Assembly: GCF_012641405.1 (NCBI RefSeq)
Contig: NZ_JABAII010000007.1
Coordinates: 1 to 64,000, forward strand
Direction: 5' to 3'
DNA length: 64,000 nucleotides
DNA from: Rhizobium sp. P40RR-XXII
GTDB lineage: Bacteria; Pseudomonadota; Alphaproteobacteria; Rhizobiales; Rhizobiaceae
How positions within the stretch are numbered: position 1 is the stretch's first letter; every line of letters begins with the position of its first letter. Shown here piece after piece: positions 1 to 7,716 of the stretch. Under the pieces are notes generated by a model. The model did no database searches and was not told the origin of the DNA. It was given only the letters and a program-made list of their open reading frames with translations. The position numbers and the translations under genes are program-made.

Positions 1-1
1 A

Positions 2-112
2 CAGCCTCGCACAGTCGAAGCGACATGGCGCAAGGCTGGTGAAATGCTCGACTGCTTCTCGCCAGCCGAATGCGCAAACTACCTCACAAACTCAGGATAT
101 GCTTCCGTATGA
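2..112 (+). CDS. C-terminal end of an IS630-family transposase, cut by window edge
   Basis: The second frame is open from the first bases to a TGA at 110-112 and gives 36 residues. It contains RTVEATW, a hydrophobic GEMLD stretch, FSPAEC and a final NSGYASV. This spacing (an E-x-x-W helix, then F-x-P-x-E-C-x-N-Y and a terminal GY) is how many IS630/Tc1-mariner transposases of rhizobia end. The rest of the gene lies left of the window, so it cannot be told whether the element is intact. No terminal inverted repeat could be recognised between the stop and the next gene, which ends 16 bases later on the other strand. Family assignment rests on a short piece and is moderate. Confidence 0.55.
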   Translation, partial: QPRTVEATWRKAGEMLDCFSPAECANYLTNSGYASV

Positions 113-128
113 AAGCAGCAGGCTCTAA

Positions 129-1184
129 TCAGGCGCTGTCGATCAGCTGCCTTATATAGTCGAGCTTCGTGACGACCGGCGGCGAGAGGATGAAGGGATA
201 GGAATCCGGCTGTCCCATGCTGCGCTGGATGGAATTGATTGCCACGCTCAAGGGGATCCAGGCCTTGACGAGCTGTTCGGCGCTTTGAGCCTCGTAGGGA
301 TTGAAATCCACTTCCGCCGCCATGTCGTGATAGTGATAAGGGTCGATCGCCAGGCCGAAGGAACGCGCCGTTTCCAGCGTATCGACGATATGCAGATAAT
401 GCGCGAAGCATTCGGCAAAATCCTCCCACGGATGGGTGCTTGCATAGGCGCTGATGAAGCTCTCCTGCCAGTTCGCGGGCGGGCCGTTGTCGTAATGGGT
501 CTGAAGCGCCGTGCCATAATCGGCGCGTTCATCGCCGAAGACGGCGCGAAAGCCATCGAACTGCCCGCGGTCGCGAACAAGCTTGTTCCAGATGAAATGG
601 CCGGTCTCGTGGCGGAAGTGGCCCAGCAAGGTACGATACGGCTCGTTCATGGAGGTGCGCGTCTGTTCGCGCGTCACGTCATCCGCCTCAGCCGCACGAA
701 TAGCGATCAGCCCTTCCTCGTGGCCGGTCATGGCCGGGACGACGGTGCCGCCCTGCATTTCATCCTCGAGAAAATCGAACACCAGGCCACCATCCGGATC
801 CTGCTGCCGATCGGGATGCGGCAAATTCCAGCGTAGCAGGGAATAGAATAGATGCCTCTGCGCCTGACCGATACGCCGCCAACGGTCTATACCCTGCTGC
901 GTGCCGGTATTCGGTACCAGCCGATTATGACGGCAGGCGGCGCAATACGGCTGGGGATCATCGGCATCGACGAGCCAGTTGCAGATGTCGAGTTCGGCGT
1001 TCGCGCAGAAGCGCACATGCCGCTCGGGCTCGGAAACCGGATGCCATGTCACATCGTCTTCGACGTCGAGTGCATAGATCGCCAGACGGTTGGGAATGAA
1101 GCCGAGCTGGTGGCCGCAGCGGACACATTGCCTGTTGTCGAAATGGACGGGCTGACCGCAATGGTCGCAGGTGAAAAGCCGCAT
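129..1184 (-). CDS. putative zinc-binding metallopeptidase (COG4307-like)
   Basis: 351 residues. The N-terminus is a rubredoxin-like zinc ribbon with CxxC pairs at residues 6/9 and 20/23, and a second cluster of cysteines lies around 60-84. A gluzincin-type HETGH motif is at about 192-196, with further His and Glu residues downstream (FAECFAHYLH) that could complete a metal site. This arrangement matches a family usually annotated as putative zinc-binding peptidase of unknown substrate. The ATG at 1184 is preceded by a GGGGAG ribosome binding site. No signal peptide, so it is probably cytoplasmic. The family is recognised; peptidase activity is inferred from the motif only. It is a single gene, convergent with the transposase tail. 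Confidence 0.8.
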   Translation of the reverse strand: MRLFTCDHCGQPVHFDNRQCVRCGHQLGFIPNRLAIYALDVEDDVTWHPVSEPERHVRFCANAELDICNWLVDADDPQPYCAACRHNRLVPNTGTQQGIDRWRRIGQAQRHLFYSLLRWNLPHPDRQQDPDGGLVFDFLEDEMQGGTVVPAMTGHEEGLIAIRAAEADDVTREQTRTSMNEPYRTLLGHFRHETGHFIWNKLVRDRGQFDGFRAVFGDERADYGTALQTHYDNGPPANWQESFISAYASTHPWEDFAECFAHYLHIVDTLETARSFGLAIDPYHYHDMAAEVDFNPYEAQSAEQLVKAWIPLSVAINSIQRSMGQPDSYPFILSPPVVTKLDYIRQLIDSA

Positions 1185-1322
1185 GCTCCCCTCGGAAAAG
1201 ATAGATTGGCGAGAACAAAGAGCCCGCCACGTTTCCGTAACAGGCTCTTCCTCCCAACATCGCTGCTACAACGTCAATTCAGACGGAGCAGCGACCATGG
1301 ATTGACAAATACAAACAGCCGG

Positions 1323-1514
1323 TCACATCCGGTCGACTGCGCCTTTGACCTTGTCCTTGGCCTTGCCAACGGCGGTCTGCATCTTGCCCTTGGCTTCCTG
1401 CGCAGCGCCCTTGGCGCGCATGCTCTTGTTGTTGGTCGCCTTGCCGGTCATCTGCTTGGCCTTGCCGGCGATTTCGTTCACCTTACCGGACACCTTGTCG
1501 GTCGTGCTGCTCAT
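1323..1514 (-). CDS. CsbD-like stress protein
   Basis: A 63-residue Lys/Ala/Gly-rich protein with short repeats of the K-x-x-G-K-A kind (SGKVNEIAGKAKQMTGKA, later QTAVGKAKDKVKGAV). This low-complexity pattern, with almost no hydrophobic core, is typical of the CsbD family, small hydrophilic proteins induced by general stress in many bacteria; their biochemical role is unknown. The frame is open a further 8 codons upstream, but the ATG at 1514 has a good GGGAGG ribosome binding site about 8 bases ahead, so that start was chosen. Monocistronic, between two genes on the same strand. Confidence 0.85.
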   Translation of the reverse strand: MSSTTDKVSGKVNEIAGKAKQMTGKATNNKSMRAKGAAQEAKGKMQTAVGKAKDKVKGAVDRM

Positions 1515-1609
1515 GTCTGACGCCTCCCTGGCTGGCACGGCGGAATTGCCGTTGCGCTACCGGGAAAACGTCGCACCTGCTATTTCGTTCCGAAACAGCA
1601 CAAATCGGC

Positions 1610-2215
1610 TCAGCTATGGCCGGCGTGCGGCGACAGCATTGCGGGGTTGATGCCCATGAGCGCCAAGGCCCGATCATACTTGTTGTCGAGGCTGCGGTCG
1701 AAGATCAGTTCTTCGTTCGCCGGGCAGTTCAGCCAGCCATTATTGCCGATCTCCGCCTCGAGCTGACCGGCACCCCAGCCGGCATAGCCGAGCAGCATCG
1801 TCGCGCGCTTCGGACCGCTTCCCTTTGAAATGGCCCGAACGATATCGAGCGTCGCCGTCAGGCTGATATCGTCACTGACCGGAATGCTGCTGTCGCTGAT
1901 GTAATCGTCGGAATGCAAAACGAAGCCACGCCCGCTTTCAACGGGACCGCCGGTCTGGATGGGAAAATCTCGCGCGCCTTGCGGAAGCACGATGGCATCG
2001 TCGTCCTTGATCATTTCGAGATGGAAGAGGACGTCGGTGAATGTCAGCTTCTGGGCGCGATTGATGACGAAACCCATGGCACCCGCATCGGAATGGGCAC
2101 AGATATAGATCACCGTCCGGTGGAAATTGCGATCCTCCATGCCTGGCATGGCGATCAGGAACTGACCGTCAAGAAAACCTCTTTCGCGTCTATTCTTCAG
2201 CGTCGATAGGGACAT
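1610..2215 (-). CDS. YqgE/AlgH family protein (DUF179)
   Basis: About 201 residues from the ATG at 2215. The N-terminal [20 protein letters not shown] and the GAMGFVINR stretch that follows are hallmark segments of the YqgE/AlgH (DUF179) family, and the later [12 protein letters not shown] motif confirms it. These are cytoplasmic proteins of unknown biochemical function, often next to ruvX or peroxiredoxin genes. An in-frame start 20 codons upstream exists but that extension ([11 protein letters not shown]) does not look like protein of this family. Length agrees with homologues of about 185-205 residues. Divergent from the DsbD-alpha-like gene. Confidence 0.88.
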   Translation of the reverse strand: MSLSTLKNRRERGFLDGQFLIAMPGMEDRNFHRTVIYICAHSDAGAMGFVINRAQKLTFTDVLFHLEMIKDDDAIVLPQGARDFPIQTGGPVESGRGFVLHSDDYISDSSIPVSDDISLTATLDIVRAISKGSGPKRATMLLGYAGWGAGQLEAEIGNNGWLNCPANEELIFDRSLDNKYDRALALMGINPAMLSPHAGHS

Positions 2216-2355
2216 CGTGCCTCCTGACCGCAGTCTGCACCTGCACCGCCTATAATCAAGATGGGGCAATGTCATAAATCAATCAACTGAAAATGATCAT
2301 TTCCCTCTTCTGTTATGCTGGCTCCTGGCGGCCCGATCCATTAAATCCTTGTTTC

Positions 2356-3183
2356 ATGATTGGAATAAGCACGCTTGCACGCCTGTCGGTATTGTTTGTC
2401 GCCACCCTATTCTCCGCCGCAACGGCCCATGCCGCCATGAGCGAATGGGTGGACAACCAAGGCGGACGCATGCGCCTGGTGGCGCTTGCGCCCGATGCGG
2501 AAGGGCATATCCGCGCCGCCCTGCAGATCGAACCGGAACCCGGCTGGATCACCTATTGGCGCGAGCCGGGCCAGGGCGGAATTCCGCCCCAGGTGACGCT
2601 GGCGCCCGATAGCGGCGTGACGCTGGAAAAGACCGGCTACCCCGTGCCGAAGCAGATCACCGTCGGCAATATCAAGGAGATCGGCTATGATGCGCCGGTG
2701 ACCTTACCGCTCGATTTTCGCGTTACCGGCAAGGTACCGGCGAACCTCAAGCTGACCGCTTTCGTGGGTCTCTGCAAGGAGATCTGCATCCCCTTCCAGG
2801 CTGACTATTCATTGCCGCTGCCGGCGGGTGAGCAGCCGACATCGCATGAACTGGCCCTGCTGGATGCGGCGAAAGCACGGCTGCCGGAAACTCCTTCATC
2901 CGATTTCGCCATTCAAAGCCGCAAAATCTCCGCCGATGCTAAAAATCTTTCACTGCGCCTAACATTGCCGGAGGCAACCGGTGATGCGCCGACGATCTAC
3001 GTGACGGGACCGTCCGGCTACGTGTTCTTCCAGCAAATGAATGCAAAGCGGGATGGGAGCAGCTTCTCGACCGATATCGAGATCGGCAAATTGCCGAAGA
3101 ATTATGATCCGAAGGGCAAGAGTTGGGGCATTCTGGTCGTCGACGGCGACCGAGCGATGGAAACCACACTTGCGCTCGAATAG
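2356..3183 (+). CDS. periplasmic DsbD alpha-domain-like protein
   Basis: 275 residues from the ATG at 2356. It begins with a clear signal peptide (basic start, hydrophobic run to SAATAHA). The body has GWITYWREPGQGGIPP and the later VGLCKEICIPF with two cysteines four apart, features of the N-terminal domain of the thiol-disulfide reductase DsbD and related cytochrome c biogenesis proteins. It lacks the eight-helix membrane domain and thioredoxin tail of full DsbD, as is usual for this stand-alone rhizobial family. A role in periplasmic thiol or copper-protein redox chemistry is inferred. The frame is open 21 codons further upstream, but that segment would hide the signal peptide. Followed after 82 bases by the peroxiredoxin. 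Confidence 0.75.
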   Translation: MIGISTLARLSVLFVATLFSAATAHAAMSEWVDNQGGRMRLVALAPDAEGHIRAALQIEPEPGWITYWREPGQGGIPPQVTLAPDSGVTLEKTGYPVPKQITVGNIKEIGYDAPVTLPLDFRVTGKVPANLKLTAFVGLCKEICIPFQADYSLPLPAGEQPTSHELALLDAAKARLPETPSSDFAIQSRKISADAKNLSLRLTLPEATGDAPTIYVTGPSGYVFFQQMNAKRDGSSFSTDIEIGKLPKNYDPKGKSWGILVVDGDRAMETTLALE

Positions 3184-3265
3184 GCCGGACCTATAGTTTC
3201 CAGCATCCGCTTCAGATAATTGCCGGCGCAGCGGCGCCCCGAATTCACAACGCAAGGAGAGAACC

Positions 3266-3751
3266 ATGTCCATCGCCATCGGCGACACGCTGCCTGCCGC
3301 CACCTTCAAGGAAAAGACCGCCGACGGCCCGGTCGAAATCAGCACCGAGCAATTGTTTGCCGGCAAGCGCGTCGTGCTCTTTGCCGTTCCCGGCGCCTTC
3401 ACGCCCACCTGTTCGCTCAATCACCTGCCCGGCTATCTCGAGAATCGCGACACGATTCTCGCCAAGGGCGTCGATGACATCGCCGTGGTTGCCATCAATG
3501 ACTGGCATGTCATGGGCGCCTGGGCGCAATCGTCCGGCGGTCTGGGCAAGATCCATTTCCTCGCCGACTGGGACGGCTCCTTCACCAAGGCGCTCGGCCT
3601 CGATGTCGACCTCTCCGCCGGCGGCCTCGGCATCCGCTCGAAGCGTTACTCCATGCTGGTGGAAGACGGCGTGGTGAAGACGCTCAACATCGAGGAAAAC
3701 CCCGGCCAAGCCACGGTCTCGGGTGCTGCTGCGATGATCGAGCAGCTCTGA
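3266..3751 (+). CDS. peroxiredoxin (Prx5/hybrid type)
   Basis: 161 residues of the thioredoxin-fold peroxiredoxin family. The peroxidatic cysteine is Cys49 in PGAFTPTCS, the signature of the Prx5-like group. A few residues after it come the conserved LPGYLEN segment and the VAINDWHVMGAWAQ stretch. Such enzymes reduce hydrogen peroxide and organic hydroperoxides using glutathione, glutaredoxin or thioredoxin, in the cytoplasm. No fused glutaredoxin domain is present. The ATG at 3266 has AAGGAGAG about 6 bases upstream. It lies downstream of the DsbD-alpha-like gene on the same strand and may be cotranscribed. Confidence 0.92.
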   Translation: MSIAIGDTLPAATFKEKTADGPVEISTEQLFAGKRVVLFAVPGAFTPTCSLNHLPGYLENRDTILAKGVDDIAVVAINDWHVMGAWAQSSGGLGKIHFLADWDGSFTKALGLDVDLSAGGLGIRSKRYSMLVEDGVVKTLNIEENPGQATVSGAAAMIEQL

Positions 3752-3796
3752 TACTATTCAGATGGAAGAAGCAGAGCGTCTCAGAGGCGCTCTGCT

Positions 3797-4105
3797 TCAT
3801 TCTTCTTCGTTGAAATGAGTATCGAAATCGCGATGTCCTTCGAGCACATTCAAAACCTCGAAAACATCATCAATATAGCGGAAGAAGATTACATAACCAC
3901 GAAATGCAAAGCTGCGCATATCGTCTCTCAGCTCCGGCCGCAGGCGGCCCATTTGGCCCGGCAAAGCCGCAAGACTTGCGCACTTACGGCGCAGTTGCTC
4001 AGTAAATTTCAAAGCGACTTTTTGGCTGCCACTTTGGCGCGCTATATATACAAGAATATCAAGGATATTGCTTTGAGCATCGGCTGTATAACGAAGCCGA
4101 GCCAC
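3797..4105 (-). CDS. parE: ParE-family toxin of a type II toxin-antitoxin pair
   Basis: 102 residues with the RelE/ParE fold pattern: an N-terminal beta strand (ARLRYTADA), two helices with AL and FTEQLRRKC, then LRDDMRSFAFRGYVIFFRY, the usual strand region before the C-terminus. ParE toxins poison DNA gyrase; RelE relatives cleave mRNA. The motif pattern fits ParE better but the target is inferred. The start codon is GTG at 4105-4103, immediately after the antitoxin TAA with no intervening base, so translation is probably coupled. Ends 46 bases from the convergent peroxiredoxin gene. Confidence 0.85.
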   Translation of the reverse strand: MARLRYTADAQSNILDILVYIARQSGSQKVALKFTEQLRRKCASLAALPGQMGRLRPELRDDMRSFAFRGYVIFFRYIDDVFEVLNVLEGHRDFDTHFNEEE

Positions 4106-4351
4106 TTAATAGCCTTCTTTTGCCAGTTCAGCAGCCTTGGCTTCCAAAGCGGCACCGAGCTCCTCATCTGATATATCGCCTCCACGGGCGATCGATGCCT
4201 CCAGAGTATGCCGCAAAGCCGCTATTTTCGCCTCACGTTCCTCCACGAGCCGGAGACCTTCCCGTACAACTTCGCTGGCGGAGCTGTAACGTCCCTCTTC
4301 CACCGTTTTCTCCACGAATTTCTCCCAGCGCTCGCCGATAGAAACATTCAT
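4106..4351 (-). CDS. parD: ParD-family antitoxin
   Basis: 81 residues. The first half (MNVSIGERWEKFVEK, then SSASEVVREGLRLVEERE) is the ribbon-helix-helix DNA-binding part of ParD/CopG-type antitoxins; the charged helical C-terminal half would wrap the toxin. The ATG at 4351 has a GGGAGG ribosome binding site. Antitoxin first, toxin second is the normal order, and ParD normally represses its own promoter. The 60 bases upstream contain the near-palindrome GCCATATATAGC (about 4402-4413), a plausible promoter/operator spot. Confidence 0.87.
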   Translation of the reverse strand: MNVSIGERWEKFVEKTVEEGRYSSASEVVREGLRLVEEREAKIAALRHTLEASIARGGDISDEELGAALEAKAAELAKEGY

Positions 4352-4499
4352 AGGCGCCTCCCTTATAGGCCGATCAAGTGACCAATAACAAATAATGCGC
4401 CATATATAGCATCAACGGCACAAAGCGCCAATTGCTGGTGCTCAACGAGCATCAATCTAGTCTCCGCCTCTTTTTTGCCGTATTTCATCGGCTACTGCG

Positions 4500-4514
4500 T
4501 GTAATGTTATTACA
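4500..4514. promoter_or_regulatory. candidate Zur operator upstream of the zinc transporter operon
   Basis: TGTAAT (4500-4505), GTT, ATTACA (4509-4514): a perfect 6+3+6 palindrome in AT-rich DNA, 21 bases before the first open frame of the operon. Zur and Fur-family repressors bind AT-rich inverted repeats of this sort, and zinc uptake operons are the classic Zur targets. The assignment is inference from motif shape and position. Confidence 0.55.
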
Positions 4515-4535
4515 TAATTGAAAGCCCCCAAAAAA

Positions 4536-4664
4536 ATGCCTTTTGATCGTGATCCTTTTGCGCCGTCCCTTATGGGGCGCTCCGCCTTGACACGCCTTGC
4601 CTATGTCGCGATCGGCATTGCGGTGCTCTGGGCGGCGATCGGCTGGGCGGTGGCCTTGGCATGA
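4536..4664 (+). CDS. 42-residue single-span membrane peptide, first gene of the zinc transporter operon
   Basis: ATG at 4536, TGA at 4662-4664. The peptide has a short polar start (MPFDRDPFAPS), then a basic residue and one membrane-length hydrophobic stretch (YVAIGIAVLWAAIGWAVALA) to its end. Its stop overlaps the ATG of the next gene in the arrangement ATGA, so translation is probably coupled. No strong ribosome binding site is seen (only CCCC and an A-run), which is the main doubt. Function unknown; position suggests an accessory subunit or a coupling leader for the transporter. Confidence 0.5.
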   Translation: MPFDRDPFAPSLMGRSALTRLAYVAIGIAVLWAAIGWAVALA

Positions 4665-5440
4665 ACGATCTGATCCGGCTCAGCAATCTCACCGTCACTT
4701 ATGAGCGTCACCCGGCCGTGCATCATATCTCGGGCGGATTTGCCGCAGGCAGCCTGACGGCGATTGCCGGGCCGAACGGGGCTGGCAAGTCGACGCTTCT
4801 GAAAGCGATCGTCGGCGAATTGCGGCCGGCGGAGGGCTCGATCGATCGCGGCGCGCTGACACGCAACGATTTCGGCTATCTGCCGCAGGCGGCCGATATG
4901 AACCGCCGCTTTCCGATTTCGGTTGCCGATACCGTCATGCTTGGCGCCTGGAAGAATGCCGGCGCTTTCGGCCAGTTTTCCCGAAAGGATGTCGAACGTG
5001 CGCGCGAGGCGCTCGGCATCGTCGGCCTGTCAGGCTTCGAAAACCGGCATATCGGCTCGCTTTCGGCCGGGCAGTTCCAGCGCGTGCTCTTTGCGCGGCT
5101 GCTGCTGCAGGACGCGCGCGTCATCCTGCTGGACGAACCCTTCACCGCGATCGATCAGCGCACGACTCGCGATCTTCTCGACCTCGTGCTCCGATGGAAC
5201 CGGGAGGGACGCACTGTCATCGCCGTGCTGCACGATTTCGAGCAGGTGCGAACCTATTTCCCCGAAACGCTGCTGATCGCCCGCGAACTTGTGGGATGGG
5301 GCAACACGCAGGATATCATGAGCTCCTCAAACCTCATCAAGGCGCGCGCCATGGCCGAGCGCTGGGATGAAGAAGACGAAGCATGCCTGCCGGAAGAAGA
5401 GCATGACGACGGCCTGGTGAAGCGGGAGCCGGCCGAATGA
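4661..5440 (+). CDS. aztA: zinc ABC transporter ATP-binding protein (AztA/ZnuC type)
   Basis: 259 residues, an ABC ATPase. Walker A GPNGAGKST is at about 37-45, the signature LSAGQFQRV in the middle, Walker B VILLDEPF and the switch histidine in AVLHDFEQ follow. The C-terminal 40 residues are acidic (EEDEACLPEEEHDD). The protein energises import of zinc (or manganese) at the inner membrane with the permease encoded next. Gene order ATPase, permease, binding protein, and the short loop of the binding protein, fit the Azt group better than classical ZnuABC; substrate is inferred from family and the Zur-like operator. Overlaps the preceding micro-ORF and the permease gene by 4 bases each. Confidence 0.85.
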   Translation: MNDLIRLSNLTVTYERHPAVHHISGGFAAGSLTAIAGPNGAGKSTLLKAIVGELRPAEGSIDRGALTRNDFGYLPQAADMNRRFPISVADTVMLGAWKNAGAFGQFSRKDVERAREALGIVGLSGFENRHIGSLSAGQFQRVLFARLLLQDARVILLDEPFTAIDQRTTRDLLDLVLRWNREGRTVIAVLHDFEQVRTYFPETLLIARELVGWGNTQDIMSSSNLIKARAMAERWDEEDEACLPEEEHDDGLVKREPAE

Positions 5441-6309
5441 CCGTCTACGATATCTTCCTCGCACCTTTCGCGGATTATGGCTTCATGCGGCGCGCGCTGA
5501 TTGCCTGCGTCTGCCTCGGCCTCGGCTCCGGGCCGATCGGCGTCTTCCTGATGCTCAGGCGCATGAGCCTGATGGGCGATGCCATGAGCCATGCCGTTCT
5601 GCCTGGAGCGGCCATCGGCTATCTCATTGCCGGCTCGCTGTCGCTGACGGCCATGGGGCTTGGCGGCCTTGTGGCCGGCCTTTCGGTGGCGCTGCTATCA
5701 GGCCTCGTCAGCCGCGTGACGGTGCTGCAGGAGGATGCGAGCTTTGCCAGCTTCTATCTCACCTCGCTGGCACTCGGCGTCCTCATCGTGTCGCTGCGCG
5801 GCTCCAACATCGATCTGCTGCATGTGCTCTTCGGCACCATTCTCGCAATCGATGCACCCGCCCTCTACCAGATCGGCGCGATTGCGACGGTAACGCTGCT
5901 CGCACTCGCCGTCATCTATCGGCCGCTGGTCATGGAATGCTTCGATCCCGGCTTTCTGCGCGCCGTCGGTGGGCGCGGACCGCTCTATCATTTCCTGTTC
6001 CTGCTGCTGGTCGTGCTCAATCTGGTCGCCAGCTTTCAGGCGCTCGGTACGCTGATGGCCGTCGGGCTGATGATGCTGCCGGCGGCCGTGGCGCAGCTCT
6101 GGTCGCGCAGCCTGCCCGCCATGATGGCGATCGCAACAGGCACGGCGATGGCTTCAGGCTATCTCGGCCTCATTGCCTCCTATCATCTCGAATTTGCATC
6201 AGGTCCGACCATCATCATCACCGCCAGCCTGATCTATGGCTTCTCCATTCTCTTCGCACCTTCGGGCCTTGCCCGGCGGTTCTTCCCCCGTCCCCATCTC
6301 CGGGGCTAA
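5437..6309 (+). CDS. aztB: zinc ABC transporter permease (AztB/ZnuB type)
   Basis: 290 residues, almost entirely hydrophobic with eight or so membrane spans. It has the family-3 permease features of the Zn/Mn/Fe class: an early LMLRRMSLMGDAMSHAVLPG cytoplasmic loop that contacts the ATPase, and the later GTLMAVGLMMLPAAVAQL segment. Starts with ATG inside the last codons of the ATPase gene (ATGA overlap). Forms the channel for the cluster A-I type binding protein encoded 19 bases downstream. Confidence 0.88.
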   Translation: MTVYDIFLAPFADYGFMRRALIACVCLGLGSGPIGVFLMLRRMSLMGDAMSHAVLPGAAIGYLIAGSLSLTAMGLGGLVAGLSVALLSGLVSRVTVLQEDASFASFYLTSLALGVLIVSLRGSNIDLLHVLFGTILAIDAPALYQIGAIATVTLLALAVIYRPLVMECFDPGFLRAVGGRGPLYHFLFLLLVVLNLVASFQALGTLMAVGLMMLPAAVAQLWSRSLPAMMAIATGTAMASGYLGLIASYHLEFASGPTIIITASLIYGFSILFAPSGLARRFFPRPHLRG

Positions 6310-6328
6310 TCCGAACAAGGAGACTTTC

Positions 6329-7231
6329 ATGAAAAAACAGAGACTGCTTCTCTCTGCGGCAGCAACGGCCTTCGTCGCCTTCGCCGTCGCCGCGCCCGCC
6401 TCCGCCGAAACGCTCAATGTCGTCGCGTCCTTCACCGTGCTTGCCGATGTCGTCAAGCATGTCGGCGGCGACCACGTGAAAGTGTCGAGCCTCGTCGGCC
6501 CGAATGGCGATCCCCATGAATTCGAGCCCTCGCCGGCCGATGCCAAGACACTGAATGCCGCCAAGGTCGTCTTCGTCAGCGGCGAAGGCCTGGAGGGCTG
6601 GATGGACCGCCTGATCAGCGCCTCCGGCTACAAGGGAACGCCTGTTGTCACCTCCGATGGCGTCAACACGCGCACGATGGTCGACGACGGCAAGACGGTC
6701 ACCGATCCGCATGTGTGGAACAGCCCGGTCAATGTGAAGATCTGGGTCGCCAATATCGAGAAGGCTCTGTCATCAGCCGATCCGGCCGACGCCGCCGATT
6801 TCAAGGCCAACGCCGAGCGCTATACAAAGGTGCTGACCGAGCTCGATGCCTATGCGCACGGCAAGTTCGACAAGATCCCGGAAGACCGCCGCAAGGTGCT
6901 GACCAGCCACGACGCCTTCGGATATTTCGGCCGCGAATACAAGGTCAGCTTCCTGTCGCCGCTCGGCGTTTCCACGGAAACGGAAGCATCGGCCGCAGAG
7001 GTCGCCAAGCTGATCGAGCAGATCAAGACCGAACACGTGAAGACCTATTTCTTCGAGAATTCGAACGATCCGCGCCTAGTCAAGCAGGTCGCCAAGGCCA
7101 CCGGCGCCGAGCCCGGCGGCGAGCTTTATGTCGAATCGCTTTCCAAGACAAACGGGCCAGCTTCGACTTACGAAAAAATGTTCCGTTATAACGTTGATCA
7201 GCTCGCCGCAGCGATGGCGAAATCCAGCTGA
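6329..7231 (+). CDS. aztC: zinc ABC transporter substrate-binding protein (AztC/ZnuA type)
   Basis: 300 residues from the ATG at 6329, which has AAGGAGA about 6 bases upstream; the frame is open further upstream but only as overlap with the permease gene. A Sec signal peptide (MKKQRLLLSAAATAFVAF to PASA) sends it to the periplasm. Metal ligands expected for cluster A-I proteins are visible: His in GDPHEFEPSP, His in DPHVWNSP, the SHDAFGYF segment, and Asp in ENSNDPRL. The long His-rich loop of E. coli ZnuA is missing, as in AztC-type proteins. A strong terminator follows. Confidence 0.87.
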   Translation: MKKQRLLLSAAATAFVAFAVAAPASAETLNVVASFTVLADVVKHVGGDHVKVSSLVGPNGDPHEFEPSPADAKTLNAAKVVFVSGEGLEGWMDRLISASGYKGTPVVTSDGVNTRTMVDDGKTVTDPHVWNSPVNVKIWVANIEKALSSADPADAADFKANAERYTKVLTELDAYAHGKFDKIPEDRRKVLTSHDAFGYFGREYKVSFLSPLGVSTETEASAAEVAKLIEQIKTEHVKTYFFENSNDPRLVKQVAKATGAEPGGELYVESLSKTNGPASTYEKMFRYNVDQLAAAMAKSS

Positions 7232-7237
7232 TCGACC

Positions 7238-7284
7238 GGAGCCGGTCGCAGGCATACCCCCTGCGACCGGCTCCTGGCAGTTTT
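7238..7284. terminator. bidirectional intrinsic terminator between aztC and the Dabb gene
   Basis: A perfect 15-bp stem, GGAGCCGGTCGCAGG at 7238-7252 with its complement at 7260-7274, a 7-base loop, and TTTT at 7281-7284. It sits between the ends of two convergent genes and could serve both, although the T-run is short. Confidence 0.85.
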
Positions 7285-7591
7285 AGAGATTGAAATCAAA
7301 GACCATCAGACCGGCCAGGCCGCCATCCGTGGACGATACGATCCGCTCGCCGACAGCGACATGATCGGGATGCACCAGATAGGCATCGCGCGCTTCGACA
7401 CTTTCGAAGGTGACGACAAATCCATCGGCGAAACCGCCATGCAGGCCCTCGGGCGAGACGTTCGGCCCATATTTCACGTCGACAATGCCCGGAATGACCT
7501 TCTGCAAGGCCGCGACGGAATCGAAGAGCACCCTCTTCTCGTCCTGTGTCATGGCGGATTTGAGCCGAAGAAAAACGCAATGCAGGATCAT
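7283..7591 (-). CDS. Dabb-domain protein (stress-responsive alpha/beta barrel)
   Basis: 102 residues. The start MILHCVFLRLK, the centre VDVKYGPNVSPEGLHGGFADGFVVTF and the later YLVHPDHVAV are the conserved strands and the HPDH motif of the Dabb ferredoxin-like dimeric barrel family. Function of most members is unknown; some are stress-induced and some plant and fungal relatives are cyclases. The ATG at 7591 is preceded by GGGAGATTG. Single gene whose stop overlaps the terminator region. Confidence 0.85.
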   Translation of the reverse strand: MILHCVFLRLKSAMTQDEKRVLFDSVAALQKVIPGIVDVKYGPNVSPEGLHGGFADGFVVTFESVEARDAYLVHPDHVAVGERIVSSTDGGLAGLMVFDFNL

Positions 7592-7716
7592 AAGTCAATC
7601 TCCCTGGAAATCGGGAGCAGCATAGAGGGAAAGGGCAGCGGGGCAAGGCACCGATTCGCGAACATTGCGTTCCAGGTGACAGGGCGAATGGCAACGTATT
7701 CATCGCGAAGCATAGC

